Source: Nemertoderma westbladi (taxonomy: Eukaryota > Xenacoelomorpha > Nemertodermatida > Nemertodermatidae). From it: DNA of 64,000 nt. The stretch lies in NCBI GenBank assembly GCA_032718475.1, contig JAUCBJ010004487.1:28458-92457 (forward strand), written 5' to 3'. Both the position numbers and the translations under genes were made by a program. The notes under the pieces were generated by a model that saw only the letters and a program-made list of their open reading frames with translations, was not told the DNA's origin and did not search any database. How positions within the stretch are numbered: the first letter of the stretch is position 1; each line of letters starts with the position of its first letter. Positions 49,134 to 61,703 of the stretch are shown here, piece after piece.

Positions 49134-51131
49134 TTAGTCCTTCTTACGCGGACGGCGTTTACGCAGTTTTTTGAGGCTAGCAAGAGTCCTTTTCTCTTTG
49201 GGGCGAGCCACTTTACTAGGAGGGCTATAACTCCTGGGTGAAGGGTGCAATACAATTGCATCAGAAGGTTTAGGATTACGATCGGTGTATCCGCCGGTCG
49301 AGGTACCTGGTTGATCGATATCAACTTCAGTGGAGCGAGGTCTAACGGCCTTTAGGGCGCGTCTTAGGACAGCAGCTCCTACTGGTCCCTGACGAGTCGT
49401 CTGGACAATAGCGGTAGGTGGACCGTGAGTGGTGAGGAACTTCCTCGGTTTAATGGTTCTTTCCAGCTCGCGTTCTCGGGCTCGATATTCGTAGGGCCGT
49501 CGAGATACTTCCTGTAACTCAGGGTGCGAGTTGATAAATAAATCGCCATACTCAGGGTCTTGACGGATGAAATTGATCAAATGGTATGAATTAATATCGT
49601 TAGGATTGACGTTCCTGAGATATTTTCGAACAAATTTGGTGGAAATACACTCACCAACACGCTTCATTAGTTCGTAACTCGGTGTGCGTGTTTTTTGTTC
49701 AACAGACGCGAATAGATAAGGATGGAACGCGTAAACTCCCTCGTAGGCGCGTCCAGGGTAATAGCGATGGCGTGACTCACAATGCAAATCCGCGTTCGCT
49801 TCCCAAGCTCGGATGTAGCGCAGGGTAATCATCTCATCTACGCTTTCCAAATCGCGGTTAAAAGGGCAATTAAAACTGGCATGTCCTTTAAGTTGACAGT
49901 GGTGGCATTGAGTCATAAATTGGGGGCAAACTGCAAAAATGTGCGAGTTATTGAGTCTGCAATACGCACAATAGATCTCCATCATCGGTTGTTCGTGGAA
50001 ATAGGAGCAGGGTACGTCTGAGTCCATAGGGTTGAAATGATCTCTCGATGCACATAATCGGCAACGTTTTCGAGAAACATAGTTGGCGTGCCGATAATCG
50101 TATGCGGTGAGACATTGTGGACCTTGATACCATTCCAAGACATAGTCGTTATCGCTGCTCCGGGGCACTGTAGGCTGAATCTCCTCAGATTCTAAGCATA
50201 TTTGTTCGTCTTCCAATTGCATAGCTGAGATAGGTGCGGCTGTCTCCGCAAGCGAACCCACTGTCTGAACTTCCACGACAGAATAACCCGTGGGTATTCG
50301 AGGTCTTTGTATAACAGATGAATGTAAGTTCTGTATACAAACGTCCTTGAAAAGGGCGAATCCCGCGCTGTCTAACTTCTCTGCAGCTGAGTCTCTTAGG
50401 CTGAGTTTGGTCAGAGCGCGGTCCTTGAACTGACTATCAACGTTACGGAACGGAGTCAGAAAGCGCCTGAAACATTCGAAGCGGATTAATTTATTGTGTT
50501 CATCTAGCTTGGCGAGTTTGGTTCCAAGTATTAAGGGATGGGCGCGAATGGTACGACTGCACACATCGGCTAGCCAACCGGCAAGTGCGGCGTTTTCAAA
50601 GATCGTGTATATAGCTAAGGAGGGACGAAGTGAAACACTCATAAAGCTATACACGGCGCCAGGTGCGGTCAATGGTCCGTCAAAGTATAATCGAGAATAA
50701 TGATCTCCATATACTTGTTGATAGTTGATAGGATTTCCAACCTTGAAATTCCATCCGTATTCTTGAAAGGCAAGATGTCCGATGGAGGTTCGTTGTACTT
50801 TAGTAATGCCGCTGGGTGTATTGGCATACATAGTGCAGAAGAAACCTCGGCCTTCTGCCCAGGGAGCAATCAGCTGAGTATCTACGAAAGGATATGCGAT
50901 ATTCTCCATGTTCCGAAAGTCGTTTTGGAGATCTCCATAAACAGATGAGCCGATTTTAAGGATTCTTTCGTTAAACAACATCTCGAGCACGGGCTGGGGT
51001 AACATCGATCCATCGATACCCATGGCCGGTTTGCGCTCGGTGTCGGTGACGTAACGCTGCGCGAGTTCGAATTGTCCATGTCGGAGTTTCTTTTGTGTCT
51101 CGGTAAGGGTCTCAAAAGAATAATCAATCAC
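49134..51131 (-). CDS. Cassette ORF2: unclassified zinc-cluster protein, no AUG at frame start
   Basis: An open frame of 665 codons. Residues 1-300 show no family I know (motifs APWAEGRGFFCTMY, GPLTAPGAVYSF). About residues 370-435 hold a dense cysteine/histidine region: CRLCASRDHF, CSYFHEQ, CAYCRLNNSHIFAVCP, then CHHCQLKGHASFNCP, i.e. zinc-knuckle-like C-x2-C-x4-H-x4-C units. The last 130 residues are Arg/Lys/Pro/Ser-rich and end KKLRKRRPRKKD, suggesting nucleic-acid binding. The frame has no ATG before residue about 36 (AMGIDG); an in-frame TGA precedes it by seven codons, so it starts at an internal Met, is spliced, or uses a non-AUG start. It lies 100 bp downstream of ORF1 on the same strand. 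It looks like a gag- or nucleocapsid-like gene of a mobile or virus-like element, possibly domesticated, but no polymerase is present. Confidence 0.7.
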   Translation of the reverse strand: MIDYSFETLTETQKKLRHGQFELAQRYVTDTERKPAMGIDGSMLPQPVLEMLFNERILKIGSSVYGDLQNDFRNMENIAYPFVDTQLIAPWAEGRGFFCTMYANTPSGITKVQRTSIGHLAFQEYGWNFKVGNPINYQQVYGDHYSRLYFDGPLTAPGAVYSFMSVSLRPSLAIYTIFENAALAGWLADVCSRTIRAHPLILGTKLAKLDEHNKLIRFECFRRFLTPFRNVDSQFKDRALTKLSLRDSAAEKLDSAGFALFKDVCIQNLHSSVIQRPRIPTGYSVVEVQTVGSLAETAAPISAMQLEDEQICLESEEIQPTVPRSSDNDYVLEWYQGPQCLTAYDYRHANYVSRKRCRLCASRDHFNPMDSDVPCSYFHEQPMMEIYCAYCRLNNSHIFAVCPQFMTQCHHCQLKGHASFNCPFNRDLESVDEMITLRYIRAWEANADLHCESRHRYYPGRAYEGVYAFHPYLFASVEQKTRTPSYELMKRVGECISTKFVRKYLRNVNPNDINSYHLINFIRQDPEYGDLFINSHPELQEVSRRPYEYRARERELERTIKPRKFLTTHGPPTAIVQTTRQGPVGAAVLRRALKAVRPRSTEVDIDQPGTSTGGYTDRNPKPSDAIVLHPSPRSYSPPSKVARPKEKRTLASLKKLRKRRPRKKD

Positions 51132-51231
51132 ATCGGAACACGCTCAAGTAAATACATGGGTAGAACCAGCTAGTCCTCGTATGTGTATCATTCGCGTAGT
51201 TCCCAGTTCTCCAACCGGAACGCTACCTTCG

Positions 51232-52095
51232 TTATCGATCAATAGGAGATGAACGCGGACGCTTCGCACTTCCTGGACGCTGACGATGGTCCATATGTGG
51301 AGATGTACACGGACTACCAGTCGTATTTCCTTTATAACCAGAATTGTTATGTGGAAGTGCGCCTGTAGAAGACCGAGGCGAGCTCCTTTGCGACGTAGGG
51401 TGTTTATTTACTGCCTCCGAATAAGTTCGTCGAGCGTTTGGTGGGTTCCCTGGAAATATGAATTGTTGCCCAGGTTCCGAAGAGCCCCTAAATGCAGCTA
51501 CCGATCCGCTCGGATCGGATATCTGGTTGGATTCTATTATCTTAAGTTTATCAATCACCGATTTTTGGAAATCGTCAATTTTTCTATCGACTGAAGCGAT
51601 CATCTCCGATATATCGATATCATTAACTTGAGCTAGAGATATGTTTCCATTTACTGTCGGCACTCCTCCGCGAGGTACCTTCCATTTCGGTAACTTTAAC
51701 GCATCTAACGCCTCAACTGCAATGACCGGCAAATTACCAGCAGAATCTAACTCACCCATCTTTTCATATACGTCTTTAAGATTAGCTAGCGCAGCTGATC
51801 GTTCGCTGGTATCTCGTCGATTACGACAGTCTATCCCGAGCTTTCCAAATAGCATTTGCTTTGCCTGGAGTACTTCATCCGACGTGTAGCCTGCCATACA
51901 ACATTCCGCCGTTACTTCCCACGTGTGCGAAGCCATACCCTGTGTTATTGCAGTTAAACACGAGTTAATAATAACAACTGTATTTCCGGACGTTGAGACA
52001 GGAGTTCCACGACCGAGTTCATTGTCATAGCACGTTTGAAACCCTCCTAAACCGCTGTCGCCCACAGATTGTGAACCCGATAGAGACGTGTCCAT
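51232..52095 (-). CDS. Cassette ORF1: unclassified protein, mobile-element-like
   Basis: An open frame of 287 codons starting MDTSLSGSQSVGDSGLGG. Residues about 60-135 (CCMAGYTSDEVLQAKQMLFG, then a predicted helix and LPVIAVEALDALKLP) recall a domain I associate with transposon-encoded proteins of cnidarians and molluscs; this is pattern memory, not proof. Residues 155-195 could form a helix (DISEMIASVDRKIDDFQK). The C-terminal 80 residues are Ser/Pro/Gly/Arg-rich and end AKRPRSSPIDR, a basic tail as in nucleic-acid-binding proteins. The ATG follows tctgtctgtag, so an upstream non-coding exon is possible. Same strand as ORF2 but a different frame. Both ORFs are GC-richer than their flanks and have no internal stops. 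Confidence 0.65.
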   Translation of the reverse strand: MDTSLSGSQSVGDSGLGGFQTCYDNELGRGTPVSTSGNTVVIINSCLTAITQGMASHTWEVTAECCMAGYTSDEVLQAKQMLFGKLGIDCRNRRDTSERSAALANLKDVYEKMGELDSAGNLPVIAVEALDALKLPKWKVPRGGVPTVNGNISLAQVNDIDISEMIASVDRKIDDFQKSVIDKLKIIESNQISDPSGSVAAFRGSSEPGQQFIFPGNPPNARRTYSEAVNKHPTSQRSSPRSSTGALPHNNSGYKGNTTGSPCTSPHMDHRQRPGSAKRPRSSPIDR

Positions 52096-52385
52096 CTACA
52101 GACAGACTGGCCGATTACAGGATTTACAAAGCAAAACAACAGGGTCTGTTTCACGGTACCGGTACTCTGATTTACTGCTAACAGCAAACCCAGGACAAGC
52201 AAGCATAAATCTATACTAAATAAATACTAATCTGTTGGTACCAGACTGGCTTTGTGATTCTGGTTTTGTTAGTTTAATCTAATCCACAGCTGTTGTAAAC
52301 GTCCCAGATAAACGAGACCTACTATAAGACTTTAAGTATAACGATGTATAAATGACAATATAGAGACGATATATAAATGATGTTT

Positions 52386-52470
52386 GTGATTCAAATGAGT
52401 TGCAGCTGTTGTGATTCAAATGAGTTGCAGCTGTTGTGATTCAAATGAGTTGCAGCTTTTGTGATTCAAA
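52386..52470. repeat. 25-bp tandem repeat, 3.4 copies
   Basis: Units begin gtgattcaaatgagttgcag and repeat at 25 bp from 52386; the last copies diverge. Non-coding. Confidence 0.9.
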
Positions 52471-52479
52471 TTTACTGGA

Positions 52480-53880
52480 TTTACAATGGCTCTTTTCTGG
52501 AGAGATCAAAGTATAGTTGTGAGGGTATATAATTTTGCGTTTGTTAATGTTAATAATAAGATGCAAATATTTCAACTATCGTTTCCTAATCGTTTCCAAC
52601 GTTTTTAATCAACAACTAGATAACAATTGATAAATAGTTGCGTTTAGAATTTTCCAATACAAACATATGGTTTCAAACCATTTGCTTGTTATATATATGT
52701 ATACACACGTAAATACATACATCGTGTTTTTGCCGGTCCTCAGCTTTAGACAAAACTACCCAGTCTAAACTAAAAATGTTCATTATAATACGCGTCTACA
52801 GGGGAAACATGACGTGACCGGTAAATAGGAAGTGATGAATCTTGACGGAAAGATGTTGGATCCCTGCTCTCAAGACTTGCTCATCTTAGTTTAATTTCCA
52901 GAAAGGTAGACAACTCCTTTATTTGCAAAAAATATTGAATATTCATTTTTTAACATTTGGGGATAATTTATTTGTTATCTAGGAGTCAATCTACAATAAT
53001 TTTATCGAATTTTATTGATTACAGGAATAGGTTCATGACCTGCGTGGAGCCGAATTTTGTCGTCAGCAAACATAGTGGTAAATAAATTAGATAGATACAT
53101 TTGGAATATCATTGATACAAGTAGAAAGATCAGACTACAGTTGATCGACACCTGTGGCACCTGACACAATAATGGTTGAAATAAAGAAATAATGATGTTT
53201 ATCGAGACTACGTGAGTCCTAAGTAATATGTAGTTAAATTAAAAGGAGTTCCTCTGACGCCGTAAGCCTCTGGCTTTCTTTAAAGAATTCTAAGGTATAC
53301 TTCACAGGAAGTGTCAATAGAGTGAGTATAATGCAGAGCGTAGTTTCTCCACTACTGTATATTATACCCATGGTTATAGTTGATCGTCTCGCACTAAGGT
53401 GCAGTGTCGACGGACCCAGCAACATAAACAGTTAAACACCCCAGATCTCTCGATCAACCATTAACTTCCAACGACTTTTCAGCCTTTGGAACTCTTTAAA
53501 TGACTTTTCAGCTATGAAATGTAGTTAAAACGACTTTTCAGCGATGAATTCCGTAGAAGCAGCTTTTATAAAATTTATTTTTTATCGTGGCCCTTCATGA
53601 TCTACTATTTGGTATTTATACTTAAGGGAGGTCATGGGTGGCCCTTCAAAGCGTAATTTGGCAGTCTTCGGGTTCTAACTTGTCCAGTGTTGCAAAAGCA
53701 GTGGGATTTATAATCAGACACATTCCCCATTTCCCTGGTCATCCACTGAGGAATGAACAAGCTGCCACCCACCATATTCTGGTTCTGGCATCTTACCTCT
53801 TTGAAGCACCTTATCCTTTATTGTGGCTCTAAAGGGCCACAACTCGCAGTTGTACTGCGCAATGTGCCTAGAAATTGGGT
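52480..53880. other. Gene-free stretch
   Basis: No gene seen. The phrase acgacttttcagc recurs three times at about 32-bp spacing (53470-53540), a weak tandem repeat. Confidence 0.5.
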
Positions 53881-53889
53881 GCGTTTATA

Positions 53890-54545
53890 CTACTACTACG
53901 ATCAGCATGGTGCATTACTGCTGCATTATATATACATATTACATATTAAGAATGCTGTGACGGCTTGTCGACAAAATTGCGCCACCACAACTATGACATT
54001 GACTAGATCATCCGCATCTTCAAGGCCAGTGTCCTTTAAAATGCATCTCAAGAAAGTCATGGGCTGTCCACCATGCTTATTCACTCCATGTAGCCTCAAA
54101 AGCACAAGAGTTGTGCACTAGCTGGTCCTCACGGCGAAAGCAATGTCCTGCAAAGCGAAGGCGGGTCTGTTCAAGTGTCAAGCTAAGTGAGACTAAGGAA
54201 CACCTCCAATATTGTACAGAGTCTGATTGGAGATGTGTTCATCGTACTTGACACAATGAACCCGGCGCGGTATTCTTGTTTAAGTGCCATCCAGAGATTT
54301 AGTATCCTCTGCAGTTAGAGCCCAGCATGGACTCATCATAAGAGTACTGGTACTACTACAGCCATAAATAATCGAACCTTAAGGTTCCGTTTTATTATAT
54401 GGGACTCCCAAATCCTAGACAGATTATTTAACGCTGCCCATGCCTTCCCCTTACATATCTGAAGGTCTTCACCTGACTTTCGGATCCATGATCCCAAGTA
54501 GCAGAAGTCATCCACGTGCTCAAGGAAGCCGTCCTAGAACTGATG
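53890..54545 (-). mobile_element. Old, degenerate RTE-like LINE copy
   Basis: Matches the 3' part of the LINE at 16.5 kb from a short CTA tail (53890-53901) to about 54540, but with many substitutions and indels, including an AT-rich insertion at about 53927-53950. Clearly older than the copies at 16.5 and 24.3 kb. No open frame of note and no target duplication found. Confidence 0.85.
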
Positions 54546-54549
54546 CGCT

Positions 54550-55399
54550 GATGTTCTCGTGGCAATACCACACACGAGTTTCCCAGTCCACAAGGTGGGT
54601 GTCGCAGTTGGGTAGAATGTGATGCTAAACTACTTTATGGAGGTTAGAAATATCCAAATATTCCTTTATATGGAAGACGGGAGGGGGGGGGGGGGGGTGG
54701 GTGAAACTTGACGTAAATTCCCATCTCAGCGAATTATTATCTAGCCTCATTGCTAAATTATAAATTTAGGGAAATTAACAGGTTACATTGGCACGTCATT
54801 CTAACCAAAACAATACACGAAAGTGAACATTGAACTCGTTAGAGTGTCGTTTTTGTTGTTTCAAGTTGTTTCTGTTGTAATAAACTCGGTCTACATTGGG
54901 CTAGTTTTAAATAGTTGGCGCCAAATTTTGAACTTCGTTCGGTACTAACGTAGGACAGTTTCATAAATACCAGACCTTGGCTCCACGTGGGCAGCTATAA
55001 GGAACCATCGCTCCAGTACCCCAAAGCAGCTCTTCTGTATAAATATGTATAGTATTTGATATATAAACAAATATAATTCAATTAGTACGAACGATATATT
55101 TTTCAAAAACATGAGTAAAACATGCTCAAATGAACAATGGTAGCCATACGTACAAAATTATTATAATTACGTACAATAATTATTAGATTCCTCAATGCTT
55201 ATTCAATTTTATATTAGGACAATGTAATTTAAGAATATGAATGTCATTATTATGTTACTATTGCAATATAATATAATATATATTACGATATTATTACTGA
55301 GGCTTGACCATTACGTTTTTTTCATACTTATTGACAGAATTATATCATATTTCGATTTTCCATTTTCCATAATATAACTGGACGAGTTACAAAAATGTC
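54550..55399. other. Gene-free stretch, 3' flank of LRRK-B
   Basis: Contains a G tract at about 54681-54700. From about 55056 it aligns with the 3' flank of LRRK-A (31797-31960). No gene. Confidence 0.6.
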
Positions 55400-58300
55400 C
55401 TACTTGAATTGATTTAACGAGTATTGTGCTGAGGTAATTCTTTCATTTCTACGTCTTTGGATGTCTCTTAAATCTTTAGAGTATTTAACTATATCCTCGT
55501 CCCACATCAATACATGGCTGCCTTTAGTGGCGATAAGACTGGATCCGGTAGTAGAGTGACTCGGTCGCGAAATGAACCCGATTCCCCCTGTTAGAATAAA
55601 CGGAAATTGTGTATTTGAAGCAACTGATCGAATGTGCCTAACAACGCCAGTGTTCCGACGAAATACTTCCAAAACCAACCGCGACGTGGTGTCTATTAAC
55701 ACAATATGCCCACCACGGCAACCAACCCATGCCACTGGTTTACTAGGGTGGATAAACAGACACTTCACGTAACAGTCCCCAGGCTTTACGCTCCCTGAAC
55801 GTGATGATATGATATCAAAACAATGTATGATGTGTTTGCACTCCTCTTTCTGAATATCCCATATTTCAATATTAGAAGACCAGTGCTTAATCACCCACAA
55901 GTTTGGTCCATTAACGCTGAAACCAATAATTGTTTTCTTTGAAGTGCCTACTTCATACTGAATTTCCAGCTCCAAACTCTCATAATTGTAAACTGATATG
56001 AATTTTCCGCAAGCTATCCATATTTTATCTCGATTTATTTGTATGTGTGTCACTGCATCAGTCGCACCACCGCACTCAATAAAAGAAGGCTGGAGATCTT
56101 CTTCGTCTAACATGGCAGTTGGATAAATGGCCACCTTTCCATTGGACATAGGCACGTAGACCAGTGCTTTATTTGGTGTGCCCGAATGTATGTGGGCAAT
56201 GTGCAAGAGATCGGCACCCAATGATGTAAACCCATGAGTGATACACTTATCTGTTGGATTGACAACCCAGATACCACCGCTTTGTGTCCCAGCTATAAGA
56301 ATATTTTCACTCACCATTGTCATGCATGTTACTTTTTTGTCACCCAACATTATTGCCTGCATAGCTAAGTGCTTATCTCCAATTAATGTCCAACTTAATA
56401 TACCTTTTTTAGAATCACCACCACCCACCCATAATTCAATAACCTCCTTTCCATTTTGGAAACCAATTCGCGTTTCCAAACATTCCAACGCCAGTGTGTC
56501 AGAAAATTCAATGTGTCTTCGAAGTGAATATGAATCAGCTTGTATAAGTCTTTCATGAATCTGTTGCGCAGTCGGCCTATCATCTGGCTTCATTGAGATA
56601 CAGTGGTCTATTAGATCCTGCATATCTGGCCAGTGGAATGGTCCCCTTTGTGCGAGTGGTATCAGCGGATGACCTCTCATAACCGCATCCTCAATCTCTG
56701 CTCGAGTTGTAAACTCCTGATATGGGTTTATCCCTGATATCAATTCATAAATAGTGATACCGTAGGAATATATGTCTGACAGCACACCGTAGGCTGTGTT
56801 TCCTCGCCCATAATTCGTAGCACTCATGGCTACTTCTGGGGCCCGGAATCCAGGTGTCCCTTCGTTGCCTCGGAGGCCTCCTGGAGTATTAAATTGCGAT
56901 ATTCCGTAGTCAGATATTTTTGATATTTCTAACATCTGTGGATTCATTTCGAATATTAGAATATTATCTGGTTTCAAGTCACGGTAAATTATACTTTGAT
57001 GCAAAAAATCCAGTCCTTCAGCTACTTCCAATGCGATCCGATGTTTGAGAAAGCGACTGGTGATTTTTCCAGCTTTTAATAAGCCACCAAGCGAACCATA
57101 TCTTGCAAACTGCATTACAATAGCTTTTTCTCTTGCTATTACTCCTATTAAAGATATTAAACTAGGGTGTCTTATTGATTTCAAGATCGTAAGTTCTTGT
57201 CTTAAAAGTCTTGTGGGGTTTATTTCAATAATAGGTCCCTTGTTGAACGTTTTTGTGGCAACTTGTTGGCCATTGTAATAAGCCTTGTGCACAATTCCAT
57301 AGCCACCATCACCTAATTTGTCTTCTGTTCTTTCATATTTAGTCATGTCTATGTGAAGGCGATTTTCAATATCTTTTAAAATAATCTCTGGTGCAATTTC
57401 AGTCAGAGGAACCTTCTCCTTCTCATGATTTGGACAAACTACATATTCTTCATCCCCAATATTCAAAAGGTGGCCATTTATCGAAAAATGATGTGCACTA
57501 GCTGTTGGACATCGTTGACATACAGCTGTTATATTGACCAATGCACAACCATGATTATCATTTCTTAGCAGTCCTGGAAACCACTCCTCAATAAGCACAT
57601 CTATGTGATCAACAACTGCCCCCAAAATTTGCCAGCCTCGTTCAGTGTTTGGAACTTTTACCAGAAAATTATCTGAACCAACAGTAACTGGTTCTACAAG
57701 TAGAAACGCATCATCTGTCCAATACAAGTAAATTGAATCACTCCAATATTCTTCGGAAGGCCCTTGATCTTTCTTTCGGCCAAATGGAAGAAGCAATTTT
57801 CTAGAAAACACTAATAAACGAGCAACCAGTCGTGGCCAGAATCCGGGTGGGATATATGGCATGTTGTATCTGCGCTCAACATACTTAGGGTAATCAATAA
57901 GACGAGGTTGGGGTAGGAGTTTTGTTTTCTTTGTATTTGGTAAGCGACTTGGAACTAGCAGTTGCGTGTCATTTAGTGCCAAGGCGATCTCAAATCGCTG
58001 TAATAGATATATGTATTTTGGAATCATATCTTTAGGAAAACGGGTGTCTGTAAAGAGAAATGGGACATTTGATATTTCAAGAATGCCATTCTCTGATATA
58101 AAGCTGCCATGAACTCCACCAACAGTAACTATTCTACTCATAACTTTGCAAAGCCATTCAGGATCGAGAAAATAGTGATCACTTATGTCAAGGTAAGGAT
58201 CATCGTAGTGTAGGATGACACCAACATTATGGAGAAACTGAATTGCCTGTTGAATTTCATCTGCCTCTAACTGTATACCAGCTTGCTCAACAATTTTCAT

Positions 58301-61157
58301 TATGTCCTTATGGTAAATTACAGGATATGATGAGGTAAGTTTCTTCTTCTTTTCAATTAACTGTTTTTCCAATTTCAAATAAGAATGGGGTATTTTGGTT
58401 CCCATTACAGGTTGACCATCCATTTTAAATTTTTCTAGGACGTCAAGTATTATATTTCGAAGGTCTGCAATGTGGTTATTTTCGGTTGTAGCACAGACTT
58501 CTGCGTAACCTCTTACCTTTGGAAATCCTGGACTATCAACAACGCTATCTAACGCTTTTCTGAACAGCATAATTATATCTTCAGAATGTTCTAAGGGTAG
58601 TTGGTCTCTATGAGTTCCAACTAAGATGACAGGGCAACCAGGGGCTCTAGCCTCGATGTTTAAAAGCCAAGGTTTCAGAACATTAACTTCATTCAATCCC
58701 AAGGAAAGGTCATAAACAACCAGATATAACGATCTGTTTGATAAGAAACATTGATGGGTGTTATAAAATTCCTCTTGTCCAGCAAAATCCCACAATGACA
58801 TTGTGTAAGTCATGTTTCTATGGTGGGTTTTCTTCCATTCATCAACCGTCACTCCAATAGTGGCAATATTCTTGGAATGAGAAAGTTGTTGCAATTGTCT
58901 CATTAATGTGGTTTTCCCACGATTTCCATAACCAACAAGCATAACTTTGACACGATAATATGGCACTGACTTTTTTAACCGTTCATGCAAGAACTGTCGT
59001 AGAGTTTTGGCGTTTCCATTCTTCCATATAGATGCAGGACTAATATCCAGTTTCAATCCATCGACAGGGAATTCCCAGAGTTTATTCAATTTTCCTAATT
59101 CGTTTGGGAGAGAAGTAATATTTTTGTTGCAGCTTATATCCAACGTTCTTAGGTTCGTTAGTAGCCCAAGCTCCTTTGGTATATCTAGAAGTTGATTGCT
59201 GCACAGTACTAACCTTTCTAATTGTGCCCATTTCATAACATTGATATCCATTGATATTCGTTGAATGCAATTGTTGGACAAGTGCAACTCCCGTAGAAAC
59301 ATTGTGTGCCATTGGGAGGGTGGTGGAACTCCACGGATTCCATTGTATGACATGTGGAGTTTCCTCAGTGCAGGTAACTGAAGCACAAAATGGGGAATAT
59401 AATATGGGCCATCAGTCTGCAAGTAATTGTGATTTAAATGCAATTCAGCTAATTGTGTCATTTCTGTTGCACATTCGTCTGGGAGACTTCTTAAAACATT
59501 ATCGCATGCTGATAAATAATTCAGATTTGGCATTTGTCGTAATAACACAGCAGGTATTTTTTCCAATTTATTGTTATCTATTACAAGCTTGGATAAGTTT
59601 GGATATTGATTTAATTTTTTAGTTGGAAGTTTTTCTAAACAATTCCCTGATATGTCAAGCTTGTCTAGTTTCGGAGCATGATCTAACAACCATAAAGGGA
59701 AATTGGTCAGTCGATTTTTATTGAGTCTTACATCCCTCAAAGAATTGGATTCCACATTTAGTAAGTAACTTGGAAATGGAAAATAAAAATTTGAAGTTCT
59801 TTGCAAGTGATCTTTTATTACATTCGACGAAAGGTCTAGAGTAACAAGATTAGGACAAACTAAAACATGAAATGGAAATTCATTCAATGCATTTTTCATT
59901 AAGTCAAGTTTCGTCACATTATGAAAACTATCAAATATAAAATTAGGGATACTGCTCAATTTATTTTGATGCATATCAACACGATCTAGATTACTAAATG
60001 TTTCTAAAAGAACTGTCTCATCTGTCAATTTCTCCAGTGAACTAATTCCGTTGCCTGATAGATCAAATATTTTAACTTTTATGAGGAAATCTCTAGTTAA
60101 TAATTTATTATCGGGAAGAATAACATCTTCACTTGGTTCTTGGGTGTTCCGGAGAGGTAGTCTTGTAGAATCACCTGAAACACTGCTGCCTCGCGATAAT
60201 CTTCTGTGATGTGTTTCGTTGCTCCTTCTTGCTCTTGAGGCGACTTCGATACCGCTACTGGTACGTCGTGATGTAGCTGTAGTTGGAATGACACCAAGGA
60301 ACGTTCGTAGCATCCATTCAGGTCGCAAATCAGAAAGATTTAGTGAACCCCAAGAAACACAGCCTGATTCCTTGTCCTGTCCAATATGACTCAACAGCAT
60401 GCCCGTAATAGTATCATTGTTTAACTCAAGCGATAGTTGCAGTGCAGTTAGTAAGTCTGTGCTGGATGGCGATTGGTTTAATATCAGTTGCACTAATTCA
60501 GTACTTGTAGTGGCACAAGCATAACAAAGAGGTGTCTCTCTTGATGTACCACAGTTTACATCAGCCCCAAGTTCTATGAGAGTTTCAACACCCACATATT
60601 GTCCTTGTTTAGATGCTGATAACATCATTGCATTTTTAAATTTCCATTCGCATGCTAATTGATAAATACAAAGTCCTGCTGACTCAGTAACCCTATCTTT
60701 TGTCTTATACGTCTCTATTATGTAAAATAATTTTCGAGGTATATTATTGGATAGCATAACATGTGGCATTGTGGTAAATGGATTGTCACATAATTTTAAT
60801 ATTGCGATGCATGATTCTGTCAATAATGCTGGGTCATCATTAAAAATTGTCATTGCATCATAGAATACTATAGCAAGAAGGTTGCAAAAGTCAGGTGTTG
60901 AGAATTGCAATGGTGTCACCAAAATTTGAATGAGAACCAGACCGTAGAACTGTATATTACGACTTGAGAAGTGGCGTTTCATGGTGTGAATCACTGATAC
61001 TAGGGCACCCATGTCAACCAAAAGTGACATGACTCCAACTCCAGAACTCAAACCCGCTAGTGATTCTAAAGCAATCTCACAAAGAGATAAATTTCCACAA
61101 TGCATATCCATAGTGTTTACAATGTCCGTGTGGATGTTTTCCGCTATTGCTTGCTGC
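55400..61157 (-). CDS. LRRK2: LRRK-B exon 2: LRRK2-like ROCO kinase lacking the ANK-LRR linker
   Basis: Paralogue of LRRK-A, with a product of about 2,410 residues. Numbering from the Met at 61111: end of ARM, ankyrin region about 165-240, then only about 100 residues before the LRRs (from about 345), against about 380 in LRRK-A: the serine/lysine-rich linker is missing in frame (junction near 60085-60110; net loss about 274 residues). ROC P-loop GYGNRGKTT at about 727, WDFAGQEEF about 774, GTHRD; COR; kinase GDGGYG about 1267, VATK, YRDLKPDN about 1377, DYG about 1400, GTPGFRAPE; WD40 domain. All catalytic residues are kept and the frame is intact, so it looks functional. The exon starts at TATAG|G (61158/61157), in phase with exon 1. 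In human LRRK2 the ANK-LRR linker carries the 14-3-3-binding phosphoserines, so regulation may differ (inference). Confidence 0.95.
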
Positions 61158-61703
61158 CTATGAAACAGGCAGTTGCCTTAAAACAATGGTTTAGATTAAC
61201 TTTCATCGGCAGCGTTATTGAAAATATATCTTAAACATTCATTTTAACATTTTTAAAATAATATATCTTATTTGTTCTCTGATGGGTCATGTAAATAGTT
61301 TAAACTAACCGTGTAAGACTGCATAGTGGTTTATTAGTTCTGTTGAGTAAAATTTTTAATTTGTGTCATCTAAAACGAAATTTAATCGTTTTCTCAGATT
61401 TGTAGTAAGTAATTGCTTAGTAACTTTAAATTGTGTTAATATTACTACTTGAGTTGTGGCTACTGCTAATATAAAGAGGATGATGGTATAGTGCGATTGT
61501 TTTTTATTTATTTCGACATAGGAAGTTGCGTGCCCAGGTCACCGGCGGATACATATTTAATTAATGACCCCCCCCCCCCCTTAATTAAATATTTTTTTTA
61601 TTTCAGTACTTTACACATTTTTTTTTGTAAATATCAATTTCGTTTGAATTTCGTTAACAACTGCCTTTGATATAGAAGAATCAAAAACAAAAATTATTCA
61701 AAC
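61158..61703 (-). other. LRRK-B intron 1 (546 bp)
   Basis: Same donor (TG|GTTTGA) and acceptor (TATAG|G) as LRRK-A intron 1. Both intron ends align with LRRK-A, but the 16-bp minisatellite is absent. An A/T-rich segment with a C tract (61567-61580) is specific to this copy. Confidence 0.7.
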
